A stretch of DNA of 64,000 bases from Nipponacmea schrenckii (Eukaryota > Mollusca > Gastropoda > Lottiidae). Below the pieces are notes generated by a model. The model was not told the DNA's origin. It did no database searches and worked only from the letters and a program-made list of their open reading frames with translations. Location of the stretch: positions 8,060,001-8,124,000 of the forward strand of contig CM060202.1 of the NCBI GenBank assembly GCA_030562195.1, in the 5' to 3' direction. Below are positions 1 to 13,965 of this stretch, piece by piece (position 1 is the first letter of the stretch; every line of letters begins with the position of its first letter). A program made the position numbers and the translations under genes.

Positions 1-3000
1 TGACCATTTTCACTTAAAAAGGAACATAAAATTTTGTTTTTTTTGGTTTAAAATCTTAAGATCTCACATCCAGTGCCATTGTATTTGCATTTATACACCA
101 CATAAATAGGTGATGGAATTCCAGATTTTTTCAAAGTTTTAGCTAATAACTCTATTGAGGTAAAATTGCTTAGAAATAACCCAGTTCTTTTGATGTTGTA
201 ATATAAAAAAGTATTCATTCCTGAAAACAATTTATTTTAATTGTATGTAATTGGGGATAATCAAAGGAAAATGAGTCCTGTCAGCCGAAGAATATTGATT
301 GTTCAGGTCTATTTTTTCAACAAGTTCATTTTGCATGGAATACCAGTTCCATTTTTTCCTCACCCTGCATCTTCTTCAGTCCCACCTGTGGTGCACACTA
401 AGCCAAATAAGCATGAGTAAAAGAGGCTGCTAAGGTAATACAATTGCCACCTGTAAAGATGACAAGCAAATTTTGACAGTTCAACACTTATGCTCTTCAT
501 AATTAGAGAGTCCATATCTCTAAACAAATTGTATTCAAAAATATTCCTTCCAAAATTATCAGTTATCATTGAATCAAGTCATACAAATGTAAAGAGGTAA
601 AAACATCAAAAGAATTAAAATCACAGATCATCTGATTTGCCGTCTGCTGAAGCAAAAATAAGTTAGCCTCTAAATAAAACTTCATCCTATTAATTATACA
701 AAGATTAATCTGTGCATTGACCTTAAAATATCAAAGGTGATAATCATTAGCATAATGAATTGTCAATGTGAGAAATTTTTGCCTCCAATTATTGTTAACA
801 TTTGCATACCTGAAGCCTACTTTTCAATTAAGAAGTGCTTTGAGTTTGGTTGCTGCTATGGTAGGAATAATTTGGATGATTATTTCTGCATTATCCTTGA
901 TTATGAAAACTGAAGCAGAAACCATGGATGTAAAACTCCATTTCATCAAATTTAAATCCTCAAATGCATATTGTGATAAGGGTGTTATACACAAAAGACT
1001 TGTTAGTTTATGGTGTTATGACCTTGCTTAAGGGCAAATAGACCGTGGTGTGGACAGTGTTTTATTTCAATAGGGTCCATACACAGACAAACCAAGAAAC
1101 TTATTTAAGATGGCCGACAACAATAGAAAGATTTAAATCCAGTCTATGATTATATTTGTATTAACTTGAGTAAAAGAAAAAAAGAGCTTAATGCCTATAA
1201 AAAATGATCTGATCAAACATAGCGTTAATTTAACACCCTGAAGGTGTAGACAATTAACACAAAGATTAAATCATTTTATTTCTATGTTTCTTCTAAATCA
1301 AACAGTCAAGTTAATGATTCTTTTTTTTACTGGTTCAATAGCAACTATTTTTCTTCATGTGATTAGAATAACTTGGCTACATTTCACTTGTTTACTATTT
1401 ACTAATAAACAATCACTTTAGTTTGTTGTTACCATGACGAAAGTATTTATCAGTAATCACTTTGATGATGAAAAAAAAATCAAACTATCCAGATGGTGAC
1501 ATTTTTTATCCAGTGTATTGATTGACAACTATTTGACTTTTTTGATACTGTATAGTTTAATGTTCCGACCTTTTAAACACTAATAAAAAAAAAATCAAGC
1601 ACCTTCACTCGCTGGTACATATACCAAATTTATACTGAAAATTTGTGGCCATAGTAGATACACTTGGATGTAAAACCCAATTTCATTACATACTACAGGT
1701 GTAATTATAAAAAGCTCAATACTATAGTTTTAATGTAGAAAACGAAATAACCGACCAAGTTATTATACAAGAATACAATTTGGTCAAAGTCTAAATCATA
1801 ACAAATGACTTGTTTGAAGATTGTGTTCGAGAGTCACATGACAATTGTGTGTTAGAAAATAAGAGCCAAGTCTTTTTTGATTTGGTTTTCTGACATGAAT
1901 CAAAATCTTTCTTTTAGTTTGTAGGTGATGTGTCAATTTTAACATCAAGATCCTTCCACTCGGTCAAAGAGTGCCAAACAAGAGAGCCTGATCGGCGTTT
2001 ATCGTCAACTTCAAATAACATAAAGTCGAAGTTAAAACAATGAACTCTGGGTGCCGAAACTTTGAGTTTGTCAAACAAACATGGCGTTTATTTCTCATGC
2101 AACGTTTATGTTTAGACAAGCCTCATTTTTGTTTGGACATCGCTTAGCAGAAGGCTGTTCAAACAAATTGAAAACTTTTCTTATAAGAAACCATTTTTAA
2201 GTTCACATTTAGTCTTGTTGCAGAAGGTATAATGATTGACTTTAAAGAAAACGTAAAGTGAAATCCAAACACAAAACTTTTGAAAAGGAGTGGATTGAGT
2301 TGTTTTTTGATTATGTTTTTGGCCCTCTTTAAATTTTGTATTTTAATTTAGGGATGATGCCTAGCTCAGCTTATAAGATGCTTGCTGGCTAACATCCGGG
2401 TCAGTAGCTCATTGGTTTGATCCAGACAATGCTTGACTGGCATTGAAACAGCATATTGTTTTGCTTGCAGGGCTGTGGTAACAACTGTGCATACCAAAGT
2501 GCTGCCCTGCCAAAATTTCTCTGATTGGAAAGTAAATACCCAATCCATACACAAAATAGCATTGTAATGGAAAATTTAAAGTCTATTTGGAAAATAGATC
2601 TCGTTCAATGGGTATTACCTTTATAAGGTTAATATAGCTAATACAAAACTTTGTTTACTTTCAAAAGATATTTAACATCTCTTTTTAGAGTAAAAATCCT
2701 TTTTCTCACTTTCTTTATCATCTGAATTATTCATGAATATGAATTTCTTAGTTATTGATGAATTGTACATGTAGAATCTTTTTATTTGAAATCAATCATT
2801 TTTTCTAAAGAGTTTTACAATTTATTGTGAAGTCGGATTGAAAGAATACGCAACATTATTTAATGAGATCAAGCTGTATTGATACAGTTTTTGGCAGAAG
2901 TCAATTGAAAAGATTTTATTAGCTTTAAGAAATATGACCTCAATCTATTTAAAGGTCCTTACTGATAAGGGGTTTCATTTCTACCAACTTTAAAGGGCTG

Positions 3001-6000
3001 ATTCATGGAAAATTCCTTTTTTATGTCCTGTTGCTAATAATAGTATAACACTGAAGTTGTTGACAACATTTGTCCCTGTATCTTATCACAAAGAGATCCT
3101 AGTAAATCACAATTTGAGTGGATTTATTCGATTTATTTGTTATCGGTGAATTATGTTGAATAAACACTTGAATCTGCTTTGAGTAACATGTATAAAAGCA
3201 CTACGTATGCCTGTATTTTTTATATCTTTGCATTTGGGGTCAATGGTGGTTGATGAAGTTGATGATCTATTTTTTTTTATTAGGAGCATCAGAAATAACT
3301 TTTGATGCTTCTTCTTTTGTATTTCATATGTATTTCTTACTGAAAATACAACATATTATAATCATTTTCTGGCCTCAATACACAGGTTTAACTGTATGTT
3401 AGGAGGGGGTTTGAAGTATAGATATCACCCCTACCCCTATATAGTGATAATAAAAGACCACAAGATAATATAAAAGATTATAAACTCATTTCAGTTCTCA
3501 TTTCAAATGTTCAAAGGTCACTTTATGTAAGATAAACAAAATTTTAAAGGAGACATTTCTATAAAAATTTGCATTGACTCGTGGTGTAGTGATAATAATA
3601 TCTGCAGAAAATTCACTTCAACAGAAACTTGACGTTTGTGTTTTGGATCTTAGGTTGCAAACTTAAACTTTCAGTACTTGCTGAGTAAAATTTCTGTAGG
3701 TGATTTTTTAAAATCTGGCTAAGACACCTTGTATCACTCTGTAAATGAGTCTGTCAACTATGTTTCATTTATTGGTGTAACAGAACAACTATTTAAATGA
3801 TGATGCCCAGTGCATTTAGAAGTGATGCAATATCTTGTGCTATATCTTAAGTTAAAAAAAACAAATGGCCATTTAGTTTATTCATGTATTCTATCATGCG
3901 AAAAGTTAACATACTAACCTAAATCATCCAACAAACTTGGCCCTAGGCCACCATTTAACATTGAGCCAAGCAAGCTATCCGATGATATGTTTTTTCTTCC
4001 TGATGTATGTGGTAATTGGTTTCATAAGATGACCTATTTCATGTGATATCTAGTCTTACACCAGAAGCTTATTGTAAACTCACTAAGCAAATTCTGCACT
4101 GTTTCGCTGATTATCTGCTATGGCGATATAATATAGAAGTTAAATTCCATGACATATATCCTAAATAAAAAGCTTATGTTAATACAGGTCGAGGTATTAG
4201 GTTGTAGGTTGCTGATCTACTCATTTTCTAGCCACAAATCCAATTTTTATCAAGGTTTATGTAAGATTAAGACATGAAGCTTTAAATGTCAAGGTCATGG
4301 AAGAGACCAAAATGCACATACATGTATATTCTTTTATTTTGGAAACCAGATTCTTAAAACAAGAAAAAGTCGCCTAAATATTATGTTATATCATTGAACT
4401 TGATTCCATCTTCCATTTCTTATTTCATAAAATGAACTAAATTTAAATGGATTTGGATGAAATCTGAAATTTATAATTGTCATATTGGCACATATAAAGA
4501 TGTAAATGCTTACATATTGTATTGTAATTTATTCAAGTGAAAACTTCTGAAATTGTTCTATATAGTTGTTTCTTTTTCTTTTTTTTTGTAACAATCCTGT
4601 AGCGTGACAAATAGTTTCAAATAGTATCCTACAGACACGGAAACAATAGAAAAATGCTTAATTGTTTTTGTGTACTTGCTTAGAAATATGATTCCAGTTG
4701 TGCAAAAGCCACAAAAAAAATCATGTCATTGATACTAGAAATAGATTGTAAAGAAATAGAATGTTAACATAGTGATTTATTCCATTCTATTCAATTTAAT
4801 CATTTGAATTGTTTACCTGGTATCATTTGGCTGCCATAGAAACACTGCCTGTATAACAGTTAGAGAATAATATCATAATTCTTGTATAACCAACTCTTTT
4901 AACCACGAATACTATATATATCTCAAAACACGTGAATTATTTTGAAATATTTACAGGATGCCTGGGGTATTTTTGTTATAATTTTCGACCAGAAAGTTAT
5001 ATGTCCAGTCACTTTTTTAATAAAAGTGATAAAATAAATTAAGGAATCTTCAATAAGCTTTTTTTTTTCTCTGTTGAAGTTTTCAAAAGTGCCTGACTTT
5101 GTCTAAGTTTCAATATCTGTCCCAAAATATAAGTAATGTTATCTAGGTACATATAAGGATTATGGGACAGGAGTATGATAACATGATAGTTGCTGGTTGT
5201 GACTTTGAGAGATTTTTTGTTAAATTAGCCTGATGTTGTTGATTTTTCATATACTGATTTGCAACATATTTCAAATTCAGACCCTTAGAAATCTTATAGT
5301 GGCAATATATAACCAGGCTGCTAACCAGCAAAAAGTTACTCAGAACTGTTTCTAAAAGGCAGAATAGTTAAAAATGAAATAAGATAGATTTCAAGGTATT
5401 CTCAGATGACCTGTGGATGGACCTGTCTGGTAAACAAAGAACCCAACAGAAGGTCTAAAGAGATCTGTTTTATTCTTCAATAACTTTGACCATGCTGCAT
5501 AAACATGAACCATACACCTGGCCTAGGGTAACTGACTATTATCAGGTTTACATAGAAGTCGAGATAGGTTGAGATACAGAGATATAGCATACTGTATAAT
5601 ATTAGCTAGATACAGTCCCATGTTCTACTTGGTATCAGTAGGTCACATGACCTAGCACTCCCTCATTCATTCATAAAACTTGTAAGAAAGAGGCTAACTG
5701 TAAATAAAAACAAGTGTAAATAGCGTGCTACGTGAAGATATTGCCTCAACCATTCTCCGTGTTATTAGAAGTTATTAAAGGTTAAATCTAGAAACTTCTC
5801 AGACTTACCCCAACCTTACTCCAAGTTGATATATATCCTTGTTTTTTATATATACTGTTCATAAGAAATAGTGAAAAAATCTGGTTTTTATTTTAAGAAT
5901 TACAGATACTTTACATTTGGTTAGCACGATTCTTTTCTTGAGACAATTTTTAGGAAGAAGTTTAGTGCTGTATTTAGGTATAAAATATCAGAACAGCAAA

Positions 6001-6009
6001 AACTTTCCA
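1..6009. other. Non-coding AT-rich DNA, no gene seen
   Basis: All open frames here are short (under 90 codons), low-complexity and lack plausible splice borders or recognisable motifs. I see no RNA gene or mobile-element termini. It is either intergenic DNA or part of an intron whose upstream exon lies outside the window. Confidence 0.6.
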
Positions 6010-6255
6010 TTGTAATTACCACTACCCTAACAATTACCATTATTACCCCTCTTACACTTAACATTACCATCCTTCAATTACAATAAAATTACTATTACCA
6101 TACCTTTAGAAACAAACACTTACAGTTAACATTAAACTTTCACTAGAACTACCATTACTCTTGCATTGGCAATTATACTTTCTAACCATAACCATTACCC
6201 TCCTTACAATTACAATTACCCTCACATTAGTAACCATTACTATTCATTAAAATTA
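6010..6255. repeat. Degenerate ATTACCAT-type low-complexity repeat
   Basis: Words such as ATTACCA, CATTAC and CTTACA recur irregularly over about 245 bases, with almost no G on the + strand. No fixed period is visible, so this is a decayed simple repeat rather than a clean tandem array. Confidence 0.6.
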
Positions 6256-6810
6256 CCATGAAGTGTGTTAACTTTCATTACTAGGCTCTTGTAGAAACAA
6301 TACAATATAGTTTCAACTTTCAAACACCCTAGTCAAAATCTTGTACATTGTCCAACTTTGAACCAACTAACATGTATAAGACAAATATTAGTCCTTTATC
6401 CATTGGGAGTGTCCCTTTAAAGAGATCATATATCAATAAGCTATTGAATTAAGCTGATAGATTGAATACCCTGCCCTTTAAATGGCCTACTTACAGACCT
6501 TTAAATTTTAAACCAACCTTATTATGTTAATAACTTTATTAGTTTGACTTACCAATAGATGAATAAGTCTAACGGTTTTTATTAAAATCTTAAGAAAATA
6601 AAAAGCCAGGTGTGCTATACCTCATTTGAATGAACATAATTTTAAGTGCATATTGATAGTAGCAGAAACCAAATTGCAAAGAGATTTATGTACACAGTTA
6701 TAAAGGAACATAGTAAATTTTGACTGTTGAAAATACGATTTAATATGCAAATGCACTTTAATTGAGCTATTTAAGCTGAACAACTTATAGTGTGCAATGG
6801 AAGAAATTTG

Positions 6811-6870
6811 TGAGGACAACTGTGATTTTGTGAGGACAACTGTGATTTTGTGAGGACAACTGTGATTTTG
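6811..6870. repeat. Perfect tandem triplet of a 20-bp unit
   Basis: Three identical back-to-back copies of TGAGGACAACTGTGATTTTG are present. Flanks diverge at once, which suggests a recent slippage expansion. Confidence 0.95.
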
Positions 6871-9800
6871 TATTTAATTTATAAAAATCAAAAGTGAGCA
6901 ATGGTGCTAGGTGCAGAAGTCATTACTCCTTTTCATTCTCTTCCTTTTGAAAAACAAAAAAAAGTTTGTACCATAAATTTTTGATGGCCTTCAAGAAACT
7001 GGTATTTTCTAGAATTATTTTCCTAAAATGACCCAAATAAGACCAGATAACAAAGAGGCCAAAGAGAGCTGCCAAAATAAAATAAATAAATTTAGTTATA
7101 ATGGTTCTATCATTCATCATTGTCAGTAATAGATGATCGTAAACAATACAAAAACACTACATACAGATCAGAGTGACATCAAATATATTACTGTCTTAGT
7201 TTATTAAAAATGTTACCATAAAAGGCCACAGTACATTCATAGAGATTATGAAAATTTATTCAAATGTTTAACTTGTAGGCTACTTTGTCATCATGGCAAA
7301 ATGGCAGTGCTCTTTAGTCATTCTAAATGATACTCTACAAATTTGTTGGTTTTGTCTGAGGAGACTCATAAAAGCTCTTGTTTTTCTTTGAGAGAAGTTT
7401 GAGAGTTAATGCCCAGAGCCCAAGAGAAAATACTTCTCATTATACAAAAGTATGTTTGTACTTTTACATGCCCTTCACAAAATTGTAGAAGAAGCAAAAA
7501 ATAAGGTCACAGTATGACGAGATTGAAGAAAGCAGGTTTTATGAAGACTAAAGGGAGATTATTCTAGTTAGCTTTAATCCGTCTGCTTACATATTCTGAC
7601 ATCATCCAGTAATTGAATCGTTGGTTATTGTTTTACATGATAGATAAGAACATGGTATAAAACATGTGTTTGTATTATCCAATCAATTTGAGAGAATGTT
7701 CAACTGTCAAAAGAGGTTACTTAAACAAGTAATGGGCAGGCAATATGTCATTCATATGTCAATCAAAACCATTTTGTGTAATTGATTATTAGGTGTTGTA
7801 CAACACTTGAAAATTTCTATTCATTAAAAGTTATTCAAATTTCTGTCAAATACAAGGCAAGGAGATCATGTTTTGAAAATAAATGGCTTCTCATTGAACA
7901 ATCATAAAATTTCAATCTGCGTTCTCAAGCCCGAACAGTTTTGAATTTAGAAAAACCATTTTTTTGCAACTATCCAACTGGTAATAGTCAGTGTTCATCC
8001 ATAGATATTCATATTGCAATGACCATGGCTTGTTATTCAACTCTCGTCAGTAATGGCTCAGAAGTTTCGTATTTCAACTTGTTATTTCTATGCTATCAAT
8101 CGAATCTCATCGGAAAGTTTTATTCCATATATTCTCAATACATTTCCCTTTTTATTGCGTATGATAAGTGTATATGTAACCTTTTGTAACTTTAGAAAAA
8201 AAAGAGTTCAAAAACCTACTCCATGAATCAAAAGTTGAATATTCTAAGTGCTGTTTATATTCAGATCTAAGTTCATTAGTGGGTTGAAATTAATTAACAT
8301 TTATCTCTAATTGGTTTCAAAAGGAAAAGTTCAAGAGTCAGTTCCTCAGGTTTTGAAATTTGATTGCTGAAAAATCAAGCACCTATTTTAATTAGGGAGA
8401 ACTTGAGATGCAACACTTGAGTAAACTTTGGAAGAATGTGAATGGAGACCTTCTCAAGGCGTAGTACATTAAAACGTGCAGGTTCTCATAGTATTTTTAT
8501 CACAGTTTAATAATCAAACAGAATTACGGTGCCAAGGGGAGATAAGCCATTTTGATAAATATTCTCACGATCATGCAATTTCAACTTTGTAATTGTTGAT
8601 TACATTGGTGATGATTGTCTCACGTTTCAAATTTGTAATCATATTACGATGTTTAAATCACAGGCAATTTGCATAATCTGAGGCAACATCTGGGAGGATT
8701 TGATCAATCGCTCGATTAAGTTTACCTGAGTGCAAATTACTGATATATCCCAATAGCAGTCAGTTGAATATTTTGACTTTTGAGCGACAGTTAGTACCTG
8801 TTGAATCACCTACACCCACATATAAGAACAAATGTTTGATTGTTAGATGAAATCAAGTCTGAAAAGAAGACAGTTGAAGTGTTTCTACTAGCAGTAAGAG
8901 CCGATTTCAGTTTGAAAGGAGTTTTTCTGTGGAAGTGTGGCGTGGCTTGAACCATAAAGAAAGAAGCTCAAGCGCAGTTTTTATTTGCAATTTTTAGTGG
9001 AAACAAAATGATTTTGTTATGTTAATTCTTATAATTTCTTAAACTTTTCGTGTTTCTCTTTAGTTTATATATTCTAGATACTTAAGAGTGATTATATAAA
9101 TAAATTTTCTGCCTCAAATACTCAAAAGTATATAAGAAATAAATTCAAAAGAAATTTTGACGCATTTAATTACTTTGTGAAAATGTAGTACCATTGACAT
9201 CAAAGGGCAAGGTCGTTTTATATAATTTTGGTGTAGGGAGATAAAATTTCATGAATGAAAGAAAAGTCACATGACCTGTGAATGAATCAGAAGAAATTCA
9301 CACCGACCTCAAAAGATAGCCTAAAAAATGGAAGACTTGATTTGAAAGATTTTGATTTACTGGATAGAAATACGACACTAATACTCAATTTCATTCATAA
9401 AAAACTATGACACTGCTGCTAAAAAACTTACAATATTGCTGCGTAATCAGATACACCAGACATGTGATCTTATCGACCAATGAAAAGAAAGAAGATCATT
9501 CGCAGATAAGCTCCACAGAGTTTTAAGGATTTGTCAAATTAAAACTAATTTAAATTTAGCCAAGATTAAATTTCAACTCCAGTTAGGGTCAAAGACGCTA
9601 AAATTTCATTCATGAATTTTATCTTTTTTTACAGGTTTTTCAAGTTTTTCAGGCGTAAGCTTTTATAATTTAAATTTCTGTTTAATTTATTCTAAGAAAT
9701 TTTAACCTCAGAAAGGATGCTAGTCAAACAAAAATAGTGCATCTTACATCATGTATAAATTCCATATGTCAGCCTCAAAACAGGACATGTACGCTTGTAC

Positions 9801-10708
9801 ATATTGTAATTTCCTATAAGATACTGCACATTTGATATTAGTTATTACTAGTTTATTTGTTGCTTGACGTGGTGTTGATGTTTATAGGTAATGAACATCA
9901 GCTCCTTTCTTCATGTACTTAATTCACTTTATTTCAACTTGAGGAAGGAAATTTCAAGGATTTTTAGGCAAATCTTAGATGTCAAATAACTCTTTAGATA
10001 TCTAGTTATATTAAAGACCTTGGGAATAGGGGTGGATTTATTTCCAAACTATGAAGAACCTTCAAGTTCTACCATGTTTCAGATTACCCAGAATTATCAA
10101 AAGAATTTGAGCACTCTTGGTGCTTTGTGGTAATGGATAAAAAAAAATGACTTGGGTTACAAAGTATTCCACTTCTTTACCTTGTTTTCTGGTAGCCTAA
10201 GTAGTCTTAGTTCATGAAATCATTACTGATGAAAAAAAGATAAAAAAAAAAGTAACCCCAGAAACATTACACCTGCTGAATGCAACTTGTTCCTCAAAAC
10301 TTTTGAATGGTAATTTCATAACTTTCTCACTGAAGAGTTAAGTAATCGAGGGGAGGTAACTAAGGTTGACTAATATTAAATGCTGTGTTGAAAGGTGTAT
10401 AGGTTTATTATATCTGTTTATTTATTTAAATGAAGAGTAGATTTATTTAGCAGTCCTATAATTGAATCATCAACTAACATTATGACTTGCCTTGCTTCAA
10501 TCGTTTTTACATCCACTCTATAGCAGCAGACTCTTTCTGCCTCCTTTCAACTCATAAATTTGAAGTTGAGTTTAAAGTGATTTATAAAAAAATAGTTACA
10601 TGCTGGTTAAATTGTTTGCCATATTTATAACGAAAACTTTCACTATGCAGATGTTGAATGATTAAGCCTCTTTCATAAGATAGTTGCACTTGCTTTGGAA
10701 TATTGGTT
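6871..10708. other. Non-coding DNA, no gene seen
   Basis: Only short, AT-driven open frames occur. Two GGGAGATAA words (8537-8545 and 9236-9244) are the only recurrent feature noticed. No exon, tRNA or transposon ends recognised. Confidence 0.55.
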
Positions 10709-10986
10709 ACACTATAGCAATTTGAAAATTACCTCCTAATTTGATCAAATGACATTTTCAATATGTAAATCAATATTTTGTTGTTGTATATTTTTAGTTT
10801 TTGTGAAAAATGTAAAAATACACAAAAAGAACAGAAACATAGAATCTACACTATAGCAATTTGAAAATTACCTCCTAATTTGATCAAATGACATTTTCAA
10901 TATGTAAATCAATATTTTGTTGTTGTATATTTTTAGTTTTTGTGAAAAATGTAAAAATACACAAAAAGAACAGAAACATAGAATCT
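10709..10986. repeat. Perfect 139-bp tandem duplication
   Basis: Positions 10709-10847 and 10848-10986 read identically base for base, joined without a spacer. A zero-divergence duplication is either very recent or an assembly artefact. It contains no coding signal. Confidence 0.93.
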
Positions 10987-12875
10987 GATTGACCATCAAA
11001 CTGATGACACCCCAATGTTTAAAAAAATAAATCATTGAAACAAAAGCCATGGTATTATTTAAAGAAAGTTCATATAATCTGACGATAAGAACTAATTTAT
11101 CAGTTACTTGAGTATAAAAGTAGAAAGTAGTCACTTATTCCATTGGGAAAACATTAAGAAAATATAAAATGTTCATGTTAAAACTTTTGATCTTCTTTTG
11201 AAAAGGAGATAAAAAAAAATATCAACCATGAGAAAGGAATAATTTTTCATATTGAATAGCCATTTTCAAAAGGGATATTTCATTTAATATAAGATTTATC
11301 TTGATAGATTAAGAAATAAAATTTGCCTGCACTCCATGCTCTATCCAGATGAAAAGTGGTGCTGATTTATTAATGCCTATTCCAGTGTTTGTATATTTAT
11401 ATGACTTGACTGTTTATCAGACTTCAAAGAAGAAGAGTTCTTAAGAACAAGAGAGAGATGTGGAGAGAAGAAACCTGAGAAATTTTATGAATTTGAGACA
11501 ATTTTTATTTTCTGATAGATGAAAAATAATGATATTGTTCTTTTGTGTTATACATATAGATGAAAAAAAAAATTGGAAATTGAAGACAACTGTTGTTAAT
11601 TCAAAGACAATTCTTTCCGTTGTATGTAGCATATTCGAGTTGGCTGCCAATAGGCTTAAGCAATTTGTGACCTCCAGGGTTTCTTATTAATTGTAATTTT
11701 AGTGTATAGTTCAAGAACTTATTTTCTTTGTCAATTGTTTGCCATCATCTGATAGATGTTTGAAAGGTAAAACTGAAAATATGTGAGTAAGAAATTGCAT
11801 AAATTGTGTAATTTCCTCGCTTGATCATTTTAGGATTTCTTTTTGAAATGTAAGGATTCTATGTTTCTTTCATTTGTATGTACACATCGGTTCTTATATA
11901 TGTTACTAATTTTTACTACCGTTTTTCTCTACAGCAGGTAAGCCATGTATTTGAGAAAAATATGATAGATATTTATAATGTCATTTAATTAAAAAGAGGT
12001 ATTAAAAAGGCTGATCCTGAAAGTTATCAGAATTTATGCAGCTTACGCAACCTCACATGTTAACTGACACTAGTGTATCCTCTTTTGAAAATGTGTTCTA
12101 AGTTAGAATATAGAAGTAGGACATGTGCAAACATCTTGTCTTCTGGAAGTTACCAATCTTAAAGATGCATACTCCTTTAATATAAAGAATAGATTAATTT
12201 CACATGCACATACATTGATTCAAACATTTTAGCCTGATTGCACATGTAAAAATAAAGATTTGCGGTTTTTCTGTAGGTTTATTTATGAATGGGATTGATA
12301 TGCGAGTATATGATTTCACCCTCATGTTGACTCCATTTTGACAAGCTAACCAGCTGTCATTCAGCTGTTAAAAAGCGGGGGTGGTTTGTCAAAGTTTAGA
12401 AATCTAAATTTAGCCTTTCGTTCTAACTTCCAAGATTGATCTAGAGAAACTTTACTGGATGTTGAGAAATGTGTCAAACCAGCTTGACACAAAATCATCA
12501 GGGAGAATCTGGTTGTTATTTTGGAATAATTCTGATGTTCCAAATTTAATTCTTTTAAATGTAAAGTTTCCCTTTGTTTCAACTTGCACAAATAAAGAAA
12601 AGAACAACATTATAAACTTCAAATTTTTTACTCAGTAAGAAATAGGTTATCAACTTGATTTTTAAGTCTTTATGAACTCAATTTATCGTGATTTAAATTC
12701 AAGCTTAAATTCGATTAAAATTATTTTCTAGATTATTAAAGAGGAATACCTTGTAAATTAATCTATGTGCCAAACACAGATGTTAATTGGTCTGCTTAAT
12801 CACACACTTTAACTTATTTAATTCAGTTCAGTTCTTATTATTGAACATAGCTATGTACACAACAAGTAAGTTTTA
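10987..12875. other. Non-coding DNA, no gene seen
   Basis: No splice-bounded frame, RNA gene or clear repeat is seen. The open frames on the minus strand at 11.4-11.7 and 12.4-12.6 kb show no domain or motif. Confidence 0.55.
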
Positions 12876-13080
12876 AGTCTATCCGAAATATATTTCTGTT
12901 ACAAAGTAACAAGTCAAACACAAAAGATTTATTTTGCAAAGTAACAAGTCAAACACAAAAGATTTATTTTACATAGTAGCAAGTCAAACACAAAAGATTC
13001 ATTATACAAAGTAACAAGTCAAATATTTTACAAAGTAGCAATTAAAAAGATTTGTATTTCATAGCAGCGTCATATAGATT
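12876..13080. repeat. Diverged 35-bp satellite, left zone
   Basis: Copies of a unit containing CAAGTCAAACACAAAAGATT start at about 12910, 12945, 12980 and 13015, an exact 35-bp period, with decayed flanking copies. The unit aligns over its length with the 35-bp unit of the adjoining array (CCAAACACGAAAGATCTC), so it is an older or separately evolved part of the same satellite. Confidence 0.8.
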
Positions 13081-13965
13081 TATATAACAAAAAGTTCTCT
13101 ATTATGAGGTAGAATGCCAAACACGAAAGATCTCAATATTGAAGTAGACTACCAAACACGAAAGATCTTTATTATGAGGTAGAATACCAAACACGAAAGA
13201 TCTCTATTATGAGGTAGAATACCAAAAACGAAAGATCTCTATTATGAGGTAGAATACCAAAAACCTGCAAGATCTCTATTATGAGGTAGAATACCAAAAA
13301 CGAAAGATCTCTATTATTAGGTAGAATACCAAACACGAAAGATCTCTATTATGAGGTAGAATACCAAAAACATGCAAGATCTCTATTATGAGGTAGAATA
13401 CCAAAAACGAAAGATCTCTATTATGAGGTAGAATACCAAAAACATGCAAGATCTCTATTATGAGGTAGAATGCCAAAAACGAAAGATCTCTATTATGAGG
13501 TAGAATACCAAAAACGAAAGATCTCTATTATGAGGTAGAATACCAAAAACATGCAAGATCTCTATTATGAGGTAGAATGCCAAAAACGAAAGATCTCTAT
13601 TATGAGGTAGAATACCAAAAACAAAAGTTCTCTATTATGAGGTAGAATACCAAACACGAAAGATCTCTAGATTGAAGTAGACTACCAAAAACGAAAGATC
13701 TCTATTATGAGGTAGAATACCAAACACGAAAGATCTCTATTATGAGGTAGAATACCAAACACGAAAGATCTCTATTATTAGGTAGAATACCAAACATGCA
13801 AGATCTCTATTATGAGGTAGAATGCCTAACATGCAAGATCTCTTTTATGAGGTAGAATACCAAACATGCAAGATCTCTATTATGAGGTAGAATGCCTAAC
13901 ATGCAAGATCTCTATTATGAGGTAGAATACCAAACACGAAAAATCTCTAGAATGAAGTAGAAATA
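13081..13965. repeat. 35/37-bp minisatellite with let-7 seed word
   Basis: About 25 tandem units with the core AAAGATCTCTATTATGAGG followed by TAGAATACCAAA. The basic period is 35 bp; variants with ATGCAAG in place of CGAAAG are 37 bp. Nearly every unit has AGATCT and 20 contain TGAGGTAG; other units carry TTAGGTAG or TGAAGTAG. The minus-strand open frame through it is only the translated repeat (FYLIIEILHV...) and is not a gene. Confidence 0.95.

Noticed and set aside
1820..1850. TTCGA-like tRNA T-arm signal
   Set aside because: No accompanying A-box, anticodon arm or acceptor stem could be folded.
13279..13476. Minus-strand hydrophobic repeat protein (FYLIIEILHV...)
   Set aside because: Pure product of the 35/37-bp satellite; frame breaks follow the unit-length changes.
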